From NCBI GenBank assembly GCA_900762005.1, contig CAAFEV010000122.1:1-9168 (forward strand): a stretch of 9,168 nucleotides of DNA, written 5' to 3'. This DNA comes from an uncultured Oscillospiraceae bacterium (lineage in GTDB: Bacteria; Bacillota; Clostridia; Oscillospirales; Oscillospiraceae). The number at the start of each line of letters is the position of its first letter. Within the stretch, counting starts at the first letter, position 1. Below the pieces are notes generated by a model, which was given only the letters and a program-made list of their open reading frames with translations, was not told the DNA's origin and ran no database searches. Both the position numbers and the translations under genes were made by a program. Of this stretch, positions 1-6,281 are shown in pieces.

Positions 1-33
1 ATTTAGAATTTGATTTGAAAAGGAGTACACATT

Positions 34-597
34 ATGAGAAGCATCACAACCTTAGACCTTCAGTACGCTCACCGTTTTTATGGCTTCAAGGGCGAAGCGC
101 AATACCTGCACGGGCACACCGGCATTCTGACCATCGAGGTCGAGGACAGCGTCGTGCCGGGCGTCAACATGGTTTTCCCCTGCAACGAAATCCAGAAAAC
201 CGCATGGAGCGTTCTGAAAAACTTTGACCACGCCCTGATTTTACGCGAGGATGACCCGCTGCTGCCCGCCATCCTGGGCGTTTATGAGCAGCAGGGCATC
301 CGCAACGGTGCGCCGCACAATACAATGAAAGGCCCCGCCTTCCAAACCGAGCTTGCCACCGCTTACCCCGAATGCCGCCTTGTCGTGACGAAGGAAACCA
401 TGACCGTCGAGGGTATGATTAAAATCGTCTATGACCTGCTCAAGGACAAGCTGAACATCGCAAAGCTGACCTTTACCAGCGGCGTAAACGCTGCCTCCGC
501 AGAATTCAAAACCGAAAACAACATTGACCGCTGCCCCCTTTGCGGCATTGCGCTGAACGAAAACGGCGTCTGCCCGAAATGCGGCTACAAAAAATAA
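34..597 (+). CDS. 6-pyruvoyl-tetrahydropterin synthase / QueD-family protein with C-terminal zinc ribbon
   Basis: The 187-residue protein has the signature of the PTPS/6-carboxytetrahydropterin synthase (COG0720) fold. Putative zinc ligands are H13 (in YAHRF) and H26/H28 (in LHGHTG). A D65-H66 pair (NFDHALI) matches the catalytic Asp-His of the family, T124-E126 (TVE) matches the TxE motif, and E158 lies near the end of the fold. Family members act on dihydroneopterin triphosphate in queuosine or pterin synthesis. The usual catalytic Cys, four residues before HGH in QueD, is replaced: position 22 is Ala and position 21 is Glu, so this may be a PTPS-III-like or divergent enzyme. Residues 167-183 form an added CPLC...CPKC zinc ribbon that ordinary QueD (about 120-140 aa) lacks. 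The start is supported by AAAAGGAG at 18-25, 8 nt upstream of ATG. The family call is firm; the exact reaction is not. Confidence 0.85.
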   Translation: MRSITTLDLQYAHRFYGFKGEAQYLHGHTGILTIEVEDSVVPGVNMVFPCNEIQKTAWSVLKNFDHALILREDDPLLPAILGVYEQQGIRNGAPHNTMKGPAFQTELATAYPECRLVVTKETMTVEGMIKIVYDLLKDKLNIAKLTFTSGVNAASAEFKTENNIDRCPLCGIALNENGVCPKCGYKK

Positions 598-640
598 TTC
601 TTCATATCTCCTTTCTTTCTTTTTTCTCTTTTCCCTGCAA

Positions 641-680
641 ACAGACGCCCTGTGCCGAGAAAGCACAGGGCGTCTGTTTT
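641..680. terminator. Bidirectional intrinsic terminator between convergent genes
   Basis: A perfect 15-bp inverted repeat (arms 641-655 and 663-677) with a 7-nt loop is followed by TTTT on the plus strand. It lies between the plus-strand QueD-like gene and the stop codon of the minus-strand DUF2087 gene, so it can end both transcripts. The T-tract on the minus strand is shorter (TTT). Confidence 0.85.
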
Positions 681-978
681 ATGCAATTCCAAGGATTTCC
701 GCCGTCGGCTGCGCCGCTGCGAGGCGGTAGGCAGTGCCGTTCGGCTCGCGCTCCAGAAAACGGACGTTGTAAAGCTCGCGGCGTACGGTTGCCGGGTCGT
801 GGAAGCAGGTGTGCTCGTCTATCAGGTCATTGACCTCCGACTCGGTGTACACTCTGCCCGCTTCAAATTTCGTTGCCAGATACAGCAGGGCGAACAGTTG
901 CTTTTTCCGCTTGGCGGGATAGGCAAGCAAACGACCGCTACCATCCAAAAAGCTGCGGATTTCTTCTTGCGGGGTCAT
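679..978 (-). CDS. DUF2087 domain protein
   Basis: This 99-residue protein consists almost wholly of a DUF2087 domain. Visible features are a basic PAKRKKQ stretch (21-27), a central FEAGRVYTESEVNDLI segment (38-53), the D61-x4-RREL pattern (DPATVRREL, 61-69) and a closing FLEREPNGTAYRL (74-86). The domain is a small helical, winged-helix-like fold, often found alone or fused to HTH or acetyltransferase domains, and is generally suspected to be regulatory; its function is not established. The longer upstream reading frame is rejected because ATG at 978 is preceded by AAAGGAGG at a good distance and the extension runs back into queH. It lies 58 bp downstream of queH on the same strand, so the two are probably cotranscribed. 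Confidence 0.85.
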   Translation of the reverse strand: MTPQEEIRSFLDGSGRLLAYPAKRKKQLFALLYLATKFEAGRVYTESEVNDLIDEHTCFHDPATVRRELYNVRFLEREPNGTAYRLAAAQPTAEILGIA

Positions 979-1036
979 GGGCAATTCCTCCTTTGATAAT
1001 TTTGCGCGGGGCGCGGACGGAAGGACCGAGGGCTGT

Positions 1037-1582
1037 TCAGGGAATGCGTTTGCTCTCCTTGCGGTAGCGTTCCTCCTCGGAAAACACGCAGCCGCAGTAT
1101 TTTTGCAGATACAGACCAAGCTCTCGCGCACGCGCCTGTCCGTCCCGAAAATACGGGCGGAAATCGCGGTATAAAAACGACACGCCGTTCTCCTGCGCGG
1201 CACGCTCCGCTGTTTCACGCATCAGCTCATGCTGCTGGTAGGGGCTGATGAATAAAGAGGACGTGAAGCTGTCAAAGCCGCCCTCCTTTGCCGCCCGCGC
1301 CGCAGCAAACAGGCGAAGTGCATAGCAGTTCACGCAACGCCCTGCGATATCCTCCGCTACGGCGCGGATAAAGGGACGCAGGGCGTATTCGTCGCGCTCC
1401 AAAAGCGGCAGCTCCACGCTCTTTGCGTACCCGCGCAGACAGTCGCGGCGGGCGCGGTACTCCGTATAGGGGTGGATATTCGGATTGTACCAAAAGCCGG
1501 TCAGCTCGCAGCCCTCGGCACGCAGTACGTCGATGCACTGATTTGCGCAGGGGGCGCAGCAGACATGCAGCAGGGTTTTCAT
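1037..1582 (-). CDS. queH: Epoxyqueuosine reductase QueH
   Basis: QueH reduces epoxyqueuosine to queuosine in tRNA, the last step of queuosine synthesis, in bacteria that lack the cobalamin-dependent QueG. The 181-residue product has the family's cysteine motifs: HVCCAPC at 6-12, RCVNCYALR at 82-90 (C83 and C86) and KYCGCVF at 161-167 (C163 and C165). These bind the iron-sulfur cluster and a second metal in the family. Other conserved stretches are FWYNPNIHPYTEY (30-42) and SPYQQHEL (113-120). The ATG at 1582 is chosen over an upstream ATG at 1645 because GAGGTGA lies just upstream and homology begins at MKTLLHVCC. The gene is divergent from the adenine deaminase gene and heads a likely two-gene operon with the DUF2087 gene. 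The QueD-like gene lies just beyond, convergent. Confidence 0.93.
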   Translation of the reverse strand: MKTLLHVCCAPCANQCIDVLRAEGCELTGFWYNPNIHPYTEYRARRDCLRGYAKSVELPLLERDEYALRPFIRAVAEDIAGRCVNCYALRLFAAARAAKEGGFDSFTSSLFISPYQQHELMRETAERAAQENGVSFLYRDFRPYFRDGQARARELGLYLQKYCGCVFSEEERYRKESKRIP

Positions 1583-1610
1583 GCGTTCACCTCGATTCTT
1601 TCTTACCGAT

Positions 1611-1639
1611 AGTATAGCACTGTTTTCGCCGCAGGGCAA
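1611..1639 (-). promoter_or_regulatory. Promoter for queH-DUF2087
   Basis: On the minus strand there is TTGCCC (1639-1634), a 17-nt spacer, and TATACT (1616-1611) preceded by TGC, an extended -10. It lies about 30 bp upstream of the queH start codon. It is a good sigma-A type match, inferred from sequence only. Confidence 0.7.
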
Positions 1640-1680
1640 GTGCATAAAAACGCCACGTAAAATTTGTATATATTTCCTAC

Positions 1681-1709
1681 TGGTACAGATGCGGAAAGCA
1701 TGATATAAT
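1681..1709 (+). promoter_or_regulatory. Promoter for adenine deaminase gene
   Basis: A perfect TATAAT (1704-1709) is preceded by TGA, giving an extended -10. The -35 at the 17-nt spacing (TGGTAC, 1681-1686) is weak. The start codon is 33 bp downstream of the -10. No purine riboswitch core is visible in the short leader. Confidence 0.65.
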
Positions 1710-1742
1710 TAATCAAATAAATACAAGAAAGGGTGATGCGTT

Positions 1743-3476
1743 ATGTCCGTATATAATGAGAGCTACGCCGCTCGTATTCAGCGCAAGCTCATGAAGAAGC
1801 AGTACATCGTCGATGTCGCCACCGGCCGTAAAAAGGCAGATTTAGTCCTTAAAAACGCGACCTACGTCAATGTGTTTTCCAACGAGCTTTGCAACGGGGA
1901 TATTGCCGTGGCAAAGGGACAGATTGTCGGCATGGGCAGCTATGACGGCGAGATTGAGGTTGATGTCAGCGGCAAAATCGTCTGCCCCGGCTTCATCGAC
2001 GCCCACATACACTTAGAGTCCGCCCTGGTCTCACCGAAGGAATTCGCCCGGGCGGTTATCCCGCACGGCACCACGACCGTGATTACCGACCCGCATGAAA
2101 TCACGAACGTCATGGGCACTGACGGCATTGATTATATTTTACAGGCAACCGAAGGGCTGCCGATTGACGTGCGCGTGATGCTGCCGAGCTGCGTTCCGGC
2201 TACTCCGCTCGACGAGGCAGGCGCAAACCTCGATTACCGCGCCATTGACTCGTTCTATGACCATGCACGGGTGCAGGGTCTGGCGGAGATGATGAACTAC
2301 GTCGGCGTGATTGGCGGCGACAAGGAGGTCATCTCCAAAATCGTCGCGGCACAGGCGCACCACAAGAAAATCGACGGGCACGCACCCGGTATCGAGGGCA
2401 AGGATCTGGCTGCCTATGTTGCGGCGGGCGTGTATTCCGACCACGAGTGCTCAGACATAGACGATGCCATGCGCAAGCTGCGCAACGGGCAGTTCATCAT
2501 GGTGCGCGACGGCACAGCGGCGAAAAACCTGGAGGCTCTGGTCGAGCTGCTCAGGCAGCCGTACTATGACCGCTGTATGTTCTGCACGGATGACAAGCAC
2601 CCGATTGATTTGCTGGAAAAGGGACACATCGACTATATTATCAGAAATGCCATCAGCTACGGCGTTGACCCGATTACCGCCGTCAAGGTCGCCTGTCACA
2701 ATCCGGCGCGTTACTTTGCGCTCAACAATCGCGGTGCCATCGCGCCGGGCTATCTCGCCGACTTTGCGATTATTGACAATTTCGAGAGCTTTAACGTCGA
2801 AATGGTCTACCGTAAGGGCGTTTTGACGAGTAAAAACGGTGAGGTGCAGCCCTTTGCCGACCCGGCGATTGACGATTACCTCGTCGAACGCTCGCACAAC
2901 ACCTTCCACGTTGCCCGCCTGACGGCGGAGGATTTCCTCGACGAACGCCCGCGTGGGGTCATCGGACTGATTCCGGGTGAGATTATTTCCACCGACAACG
3001 GCTATTCCGACAAGGTGGATATGGAAAAGGACATTTTGAAAATCGCCGTCATTGAGCGGCACAAGAACACACACCACATCGGCATTGGCTATATTCAGGG
3101 CTACGGGCTTAAGTCCGGCGCGGTTGCCACCTCATTCTCGCACGACTCACACAACATCATTGTCGTCGGCACCAACGAGGCGGACATGGCGTTTGCTGCC
3201 AACCGCATCGTGGAAAACCGAGGCGGCATCACCGTGGTCGACGAGGGCAAGGTGCTCGGCGAGGTCGTGCTGGAAATTGCGGGTCTGATGAGCGACGACA
3301 GTCTGATTGCCGTGAATAACAAGCTTGAAATTGCAAAGGAGCAGGCGTTCCGTCAGGGCGTTTGCCGGGGCATTGACCCGTTTATGACGCTCTCGTTTAT
3401 GTCGCTGCCGGTCATTCCGACCCTGCGGCTGACCACCCGCGGCATCATCGACGTGCTGAAACAGCAGTATATTTAA
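1743..3476 (+). CDS. ade: Adenine deaminase
   Basis: Hydrolyses adenine to hypoxanthine and ammonia in purine salvage, in the cytoplasm. At 577 aa it has the usual length of AdeC-type adenine deaminases of the amidohydrolase superfamily. Visible signatures are GFIDAHIHLES (83-93) with metal-binding H88 and H90, the ITDPHEI turn (114-120), DGHAPG (211-216) with a metal-ligand His, a VYSDHECSD segment (230-238), and CTDDKHP (281-287) carrying the catalytic acidic pair. A C-terminal adenine-deaminase domain follows, including HDSHN and a final SLPVIP-LRLTTRG segment. The start is preceded by AAAGGGTGAT at 1728-1737. The gene is monocistronic, with its own promoter and a terminator immediately downstream. 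No truncation is seen. Confidence 0.96.
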   Translation: MSVYNESYAARIQRKLMKKQYIVDVATGRKKADLVLKNATYVNVFSNELCNGDIAVAKGQIVGMGSYDGEIEVDVSGKIVCPGFIDAHIHLESALVSPKEFARAVIPHGTTTVITDPHEITNVMGTDGIDYILQATEGLPIDVRVMLPSCVPATPLDEAGANLDYRAIDSFYDHARVQGLAEMMNYVGVIGGDKEVISKIVAAQAHHKKIDGHAPGIEGKDLAAYVAAGVYSDHECSDIDDAMRKLRNGQFIMVRDGTAAKNLEALVELLRQPYYDRCMFCTDDKHPIDLLEKGHIDYIIRNAISYGVDPITAVKVACHNPARYFALNNRGAIAPGYLADFAIIDNFESFNVEMVYRKGVLTSKNGEVQPFADPAIDDYLVERSHNTFHVARLTAEDFLDERPRGVIGLIPGEIISTDNGYSDKVDMEKDILKIAVIERHKNTHHIGIGYIQGYGLKSGAVATSFSHDSHNIIVVGTNEADMAFAANRIVENRGGITVVDEGKVLGEVVLEIAGLMSDDSLIAVNNKLEIAKEQAFRQGVCRGIDPFMTLSFMSLPVIPTLRLTTRGIIDVLKQQYI

Positions 3477-3486
3477 TCACGATGGC

Positions 3487-3522
3487 AAACGAGCTGCTGC
3501 ATTCGTGTGCGGCAGCTCGTTT
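3487..3522. terminator. Intrinsic terminator between convergent genes
   Basis: A 14-bp stem (3487-3500 with 3509-3522, one G-T pair) has an 8-nt loop. It sits 10 bp after the adenine deaminase stop and directly beyond the end of the minus-strand gene. The plus-strand tail is the T-rich TTTCATTATTT. Its position suggests it serves both genes. Confidence 0.75.
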
Positions 3523-3524
3523 CA

Positions 3525-5003
3525 TTATTTGAACACAAAACAAAAGGTGTGGTAATCTGCGGAATACCAGCCGTCCCAGTTCAGATAATACCCCAGCTCC
3601 CGTTCTGCCCAGTCGTCTAACAGCTCTGCGGAGTATTTCAGAAAGCTGCGGTAATCCGCCTCGGCTTCAAATTGCAGGCAAAGTGGCGCGCCCCGTTCAT
3701 GGGCTTGTGCAAGCAGCACGTCAATGCGCTCACTCACATCCTCGCCTGCCGCAAAATAGCTGCCGTTCAGCACATGATAGCTCGCAGCCATGCTCGGCGT
3801 ACCCGGCGCGGTGACGTAATCGTCAAATATCGCATCCGGCACCAGTGTGTCGCGCAGAAAGTGAGACGAAACATTGACCGCGCAGTGCATAATCACGGGG
3901 TTTGCATCGTTGGTGACGTCCGCCGTCAAATCGAGGTCATAGTATTGACCGTCCAGCTCGATGATGTTCCATGCGTGCCCGACCTTTTCCCCGACCTCGC
4001 GCCCGGTGATGCAAAGGCAGGAAACACCTGTCTCCTCCATGACCCATTTCATCGCAAGGCTGATGCCGTCGCATTTTGCCGCGTGATTGACCAGCGTGCC
4101 GTAGGCGGTGCCGACGTGCGCCCCCTCCATGCGATAGGTGCAGTTGGCGGTGATATAGTCGTAGGCGAAAAGCTCCTTTTCGTAGTCCGTCATACCCGCC
4201 ATTTCGCCGCAAAGCAGCTGCACCACGGCGTCGCATTCGGCATAGGCTTTTGCATATTCCGCCGCCTCCATGCCATAATGAAAACGGATGGTGGCGTACC
4301 CCTCGCTGTCAATACTGTAGCTGTAAACCTCCTCGGCGGAGAAGTCAAGCTGAATCAGCTCCGGACATTCCAGATACAGAAGCATGGCAAGCGCATCCAC
4401 ATCCGCCGTTTCCATCGGATAGCGCAGGCTGCACCGCGTCTCAAACATCGAAACACTCTCATAAAGTGCTGTAAAATTCCCCAAAAGAGTCGGCGAAAGC
4501 TGCTGCAAATAGGCGCGCCGGTCAAAATGCGGGATTATCGAAAGGGCGGCATCCTGCGCCTGTGCGGCGGTAATCGCCCGCGCCGGAAGAACACCGCGCT
4601 GCTGCCGGAGCAGATAGCGCAGGGCAAGCGGCGTGCCGCGCAGCACAAGAGCAAGGATAAGAATTGCGGCAATCACCGCACGGCTGATTTTTTGATTCTT
4701 TTTCGGCGGCGTGTTAATAATAATATGCACCATAAGCGGCACGGTAGCTTGGACACCGTTGCGCATCACCCGCACATTCGGGCAGGTTACAACCGCGCCG
4801 TCCGCCGTTCCGGCAGGCAGCGAGAGAAAAACGGGCGCAACCCCGTCGGAAAGAGTAATCTGCTTTCGCACGCCGACGGCCGCTTCCCGCTGCGTGAGGT
4901 GCAGCCAATAGTGCAGCGGCAGTACCGCAGACAACGGCTGCGCACAAGAACGGCAGATGCGCTCCCCGTCCGGCAGCGTCGCTCCGCAATACGGACAGAA
5001 CAT
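3525..5003 (-). CDS. Zinc-ribbon, single-pass membrane protein with transglutaminase-like domain
   Basis: The 492-residue protein is modular. Residues 3-20 form a zinc ribbon (CPYC at 3-6, CRSC at 17-20). Residues about 34-97 read like the beta substrate-binding domain of DnaJ/Hsp40: TQREAAVGV, then a KQITL strand, then SLPAGTADGAVV. A basic stretch (KKNQKISR) precedes one hydrophobic segment, about 109-121. The C-terminal part holds a transglutaminase-like domain with candidate triad C311 (AKCDGISLAM), H343 (GHAWNII) and D356 or D358 (YYDLDLTAD). Such domains may be proteases, peptidoglycan- or protein-modifying enzymes; the substrate is unknown. ATG at 5003 is preferred over ATG at 5027 because AAAGGGGG precedes it at 8 nt, the upstream ATG has no binding site, and the zinc ribbon follows at once. 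It is divergent from the GNAT gene. Which side of the membrane the catalytic domain faces is unclear, since basic residues flank both sides of the segment. Confidence 0.8.
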   Translation of the reverse strand: MFCPYCGATLPDGERICRSCAQPLSAVLPLHYWLHLTQREAAVGVRKQITLSDGVAPVFLSLPAGTADGAVVTCPNVRVMRNGVQATVPLMVHIIINTPPKKNQKISRAVIAAILILALVLRGTPLALRYLLRQQRGVLPARAITAAQAQDAALSIIPHFDRRAYLQQLSPTLLGNFTALYESVSMFETRCSLRYPMETADVDALAMLLYLECPELIQLDFSAEEVYSYSIDSEGYATIRFHYGMEAAEYAKAYAECDAVVQLLCGEMAGMTDYEKELFAYDYITANCTYRMEGAHVGTAYGTLVNHAAKCDGISLAMKWVMEETGVSCLCITGREVGEKVGHAWNIIELDGQYYDLDLTADVTNDANPVIMHCAVNVSSHFLRDTLVPDAIFDDYVTAPGTPSMAASYHVLNGSYFAAGEDVSERIDVLLAQAHERGAPLCLQFEAEADYRSFLKYSAELLDDWAERELGYYLNWDGWYSADYHTFCFVFK

Positions 5004-5047
5004 CGGCAAAGCCCCCTTTCCGCACATGGATTTATAAATACTATATC

Positions 5048-5076
5048 ACTATATCAAATTTTTACGCCGTTTGCAA
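5048..5076 (-). promoter_or_regulatory. Promoter for the zinc-ribbon/transglutaminase gene
   Basis: On the minus strand there is TTGCAA (5076-5071), a 17-nt spacer and TATAGT (5053-5048) preceded by TGA. It is about 45 bp upstream of the chosen start at 5003. The upstream ATG at 5027 also lies within the transcript but lacks a ribosome binding site. Confidence 0.6.
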
Positions 5077-5149
5077 CGCCGCATATTTTTTGCGAGAGCA
5101 GCTGCGGCACAGACCCCTCTTGGTTTATTCTTTGAAAGAAGGTCTTTTT

Positions 5150-5704
5150 ATGAGCCTGCCTGTGCTTTTTACCGAAGATCTGCTCCTGCGCTCCTTCGTC
5201 CCCGACGACGCCGGGGATGTCGCCCGGCTGTGCAACGACCCGGCACTCTGCGACGGGACACTCTCACTGCCTTATCCCTACCCCGTTTCACTCGCACGCA
5301 ACTGGATTGCTTCGCAACGGGAAAACCGCGATTTGGAGCTTGCTTATGAATTCGCCGTAACCGACCGGATAAGCGGCGCGCTCTACGGCTGCATCAGCCT
5401 TTCCAATCACGCAGCCCACGGCAACGGCGAAATCGGCTACTGGATCGGAAAGGATTTCTGGGGGCGCGGCATCGCCACGCAGGCGGGTAAAGCCCTTTTG
5501 CACTGGGCTTTCGCCGAGAAGGGCTTTCACCGCATCTACGGGCGGCATTTCAGCTCCAATCCCGCCTCCGGGCGCGTCCTGCAAAAGCTCGGCATGACCT
5601 ATGAGGGGACACAGCGTGAGCATCTTTTGCGGAACGGCACCTATCGCGATGTGCTCCTTTATGGCATTTTGGCTTCCGAGGAAAAGCCGCCGGAAACCGC
5701 TTAA
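5150..5704 (+). CDS. GNAT family N-acetyltransferase, RimJ/RimL type
   Basis: The 184-residue protein has the GNAT acetyl-CoA fold of the RimJ/RimL subgroup. It opens with a TEDLLLRSF strand (8-16) typical of the group. The acetyl-CoA site is IGYWIGKDFWGRGIATQAG (95-113), with the pyrophosphate-binding GRGIAT turn at 105-110, and the C-terminal NPASGRVLQKLGM (137-149) is the motif-B asparagine and helix. Members acetylate ribosomal proteins, antibiotics or small amines; the acceptor cannot be read from sequence. ATG at 5150 is chosen over an upstream ATG at 5090 because GAAGG lies about 8 nt before it and family homology starts there. It precedes the tRNA operon, whose promoter begins 17 bp after the stop codon. 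Confidence 0.88.
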   Translation: MSLPVLFTEDLLLRSFVPDDAGDVARLCNDPALCDGTLSLPYPYPVSLARNWIASQRENRDLELAYEFAVTDRISGALYGCISLSNHAAHGNGEIGYWIGKDFWGRGIATQAGKALLHWAFAEKGFHRIYGRHFSSNPASGRVLQKLGMTYEGTQREHLLRNGTYRDVLLYGILASEEKPPETA

Positions 5705-5720
5705 AATCACAAAAAAAGCC

Positions 5721-5749
5721 TTGACATCCGTATGGCTTTGTGATAATAT
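5721..5749 (+). promoter_or_regulatory. Promoter for the tRNA operon
   Basis: A perfect TTGACA (5721-5726), a 17-nt spacer and TAATAT (5744-5749) preceded by TGA give a strong stable-RNA type promoter. It lies 27 bp upstream of tRNA-Gly. Arms of an imperfect inverted repeat (AAAGCC 5715-5720, GGCTTT 5734-5739) flank the -35 hexamer. Confidence 0.85.
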
Positions 5750-5776
5750 TCTATGGCTGATGCTGAATGCAAAGTC

Positions 5777-5851
5777 GCGGGTGTAGTATAACGGCTAGTA
5801 CAACAGCCTTCCAAGCTGTGGGCGTGGGTTCGATTCCCATCACTCGCTCCA
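5777..5851 (+). tRNA. tRNA-Gly (UCC)
   Basis: The acceptor arms GCGGGTG and CACTCGC pair with one G-U. The anticodon stem is ACAGC/GCTGT with loop CTTCCAA, giving anticodon UCC at 5810-5812 (reads GGA). The T arm contains GGTTCGATTCC. CCA is encoded at 5849-5851. It is the first gene of the tRNA operon. Confidence 0.95.
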
Positions 5852-5854
5852 TAC

Positions 5855-5931
5855 GCGCCAGTAGCTCATCCGGATAGAGCAACTGCCTTCTAAGCAGTAG
5901 GTAGGGGGTTCGAGTCCCTTCTGGCGTACCA
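5855..5931 (+). tRNA. tRNA-Arg (UCU)
   Basis: It starts 3 nt after tRNA-Gly. The acceptor arms GCGCCAG and CTGGCGT pair with a terminal G-U. The anticodon stem is ACTGC/GCAGT with loop CTTCTAA, giving anticodon UCU at 5889-5891 (reads AGA). The T arm has GGGTTCGAGTCCC and CCA is encoded. Its last 14 nt are the beginning of the downstream tandem repeat unit. Confidence 0.95.
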
Positions 5932-6045
5932 CGAACTGTTTTGGTTCGGTATCGTCGCTGCATACCTCGCATTACAATGGTACGCAGCCGTCAATCGGGG
6001 TTCGCTTTTTGCTCCCCCCCTCTCGGGAAGGGACTTTGCGGCGCG

Positions 6046-6068
6046 AAAATATGCCACCGGCATGTTTT
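6046..6068. terminator. Terminator-like hairpin in repeat unit 1
   Basis: A 10-bp stem AAAATATGCC/GGCATGTTTT (one T-G pair) with a 3-nt ACC loop is followed by CTCTT. Its A-stem-T form resembles a weak bidirectional terminator. It could attenuate readthrough from tRNA-Arg, but genuine termination is not proven and tRNA-His lies downstream. Confidence 0.4.
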
Positions 6069-6205
6069 CTCTTGCAAACTTCTGGCGTACCACGAACTGT
6101 TTTGGTTCGGTATCGTCGCTGCATTCCTCGCATTACAATGGTACGCAGCCGCCAATCGGGGTTCGCTTTTTGCTCCCCCCTCTCGGGAAGGGACTTTGCG
6201 GCGCG

Positions 6206-6228
6206 AAAATATGCCACCGGCATGTTTT
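6206..6228. terminator. Terminator-like hairpin in repeat unit 2
   Basis: This is an identical copy of the hairpin in unit 1, at the same offset within the repeat. Confidence 0.4.
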
Positions 6229-6281
6229 CTCTTGCAAACTTCTGGCGTACCACGAACTGTTTTGGTTCGGTATCGTCGCTG

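Larger units (their letters stand above)
5918..6281 (+). repeat. Tandem repeat carrying the tRNA-Arg 3' end (2.3 units of about 160 bp)
   Basis: Three direct copies start at 5918, 6079 and 6239, giving units of 161 and 160 bp and a final partial unit of 43 bp ending at 6281. Each begins with the last 14 nt of tRNA-Arg, CTTCTGGCGTACCA including CCA. The two full units differ by only two substitutions and one C in a C-run, so the duplication is recent or kept alike. Each full unit then holds a short hairpin (ACGAAC...GTTCG), an inverted copy of GCGTACCA (TGGTACGC at 5978-5985 in unit 1), a C-run with CTCTCGGGAAGGG, and an AAAATATGCC/GGCATGTTTT hairpin. The reading frames crossing the array change frame between units and look non-coding. 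The layout parallels the rtT repeats behind tyrT of E. coli. Confidence 0.95.

Noticed and set aside
979..1218. Extension of the DUF2087 gene upstream to 1218
   Set aside because: It would overlap queH by about 180 bp and has low-complexity Arg/Ala-rich sequence; a strong AAAGGAGG precedes the ATG at 978.
1583..1645. N-terminal extension of queH from the ATG at 1645
   Set aside because: The extra 21 residues lie over the promoter and have no ribosome binding site; the motif HVCCAPC belongs near the N-terminus in QueH.
1646..1742. Purine riboswitch upstream of adenine deaminase
   Set aside because: The leader between the -10 and the start codon is only 33 nt and shows no aptamer core or terminator/antiterminator pair.
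2451..3077. 208-codon minus-strand frame within adenine deaminase
   Set aside because: Antisense shadow of a well-conserved enzyme; no binding site or promoter.
3672..5135. 487-codon open frame on the plus strand opposite the transglutaminase-like gene
   Set aside because: It is the antisense shadow of a gene with clear zinc-ribbon and transglutaminase motifs. Its translation is rich in His, Arg and Cys without domain pattern and has no ribosome binding site.
5918..6281. CRISPR array
   Set aside because: Units are ~160 bp, nearly identical throughout, with no repeat-spacer alternation and no cas genes.
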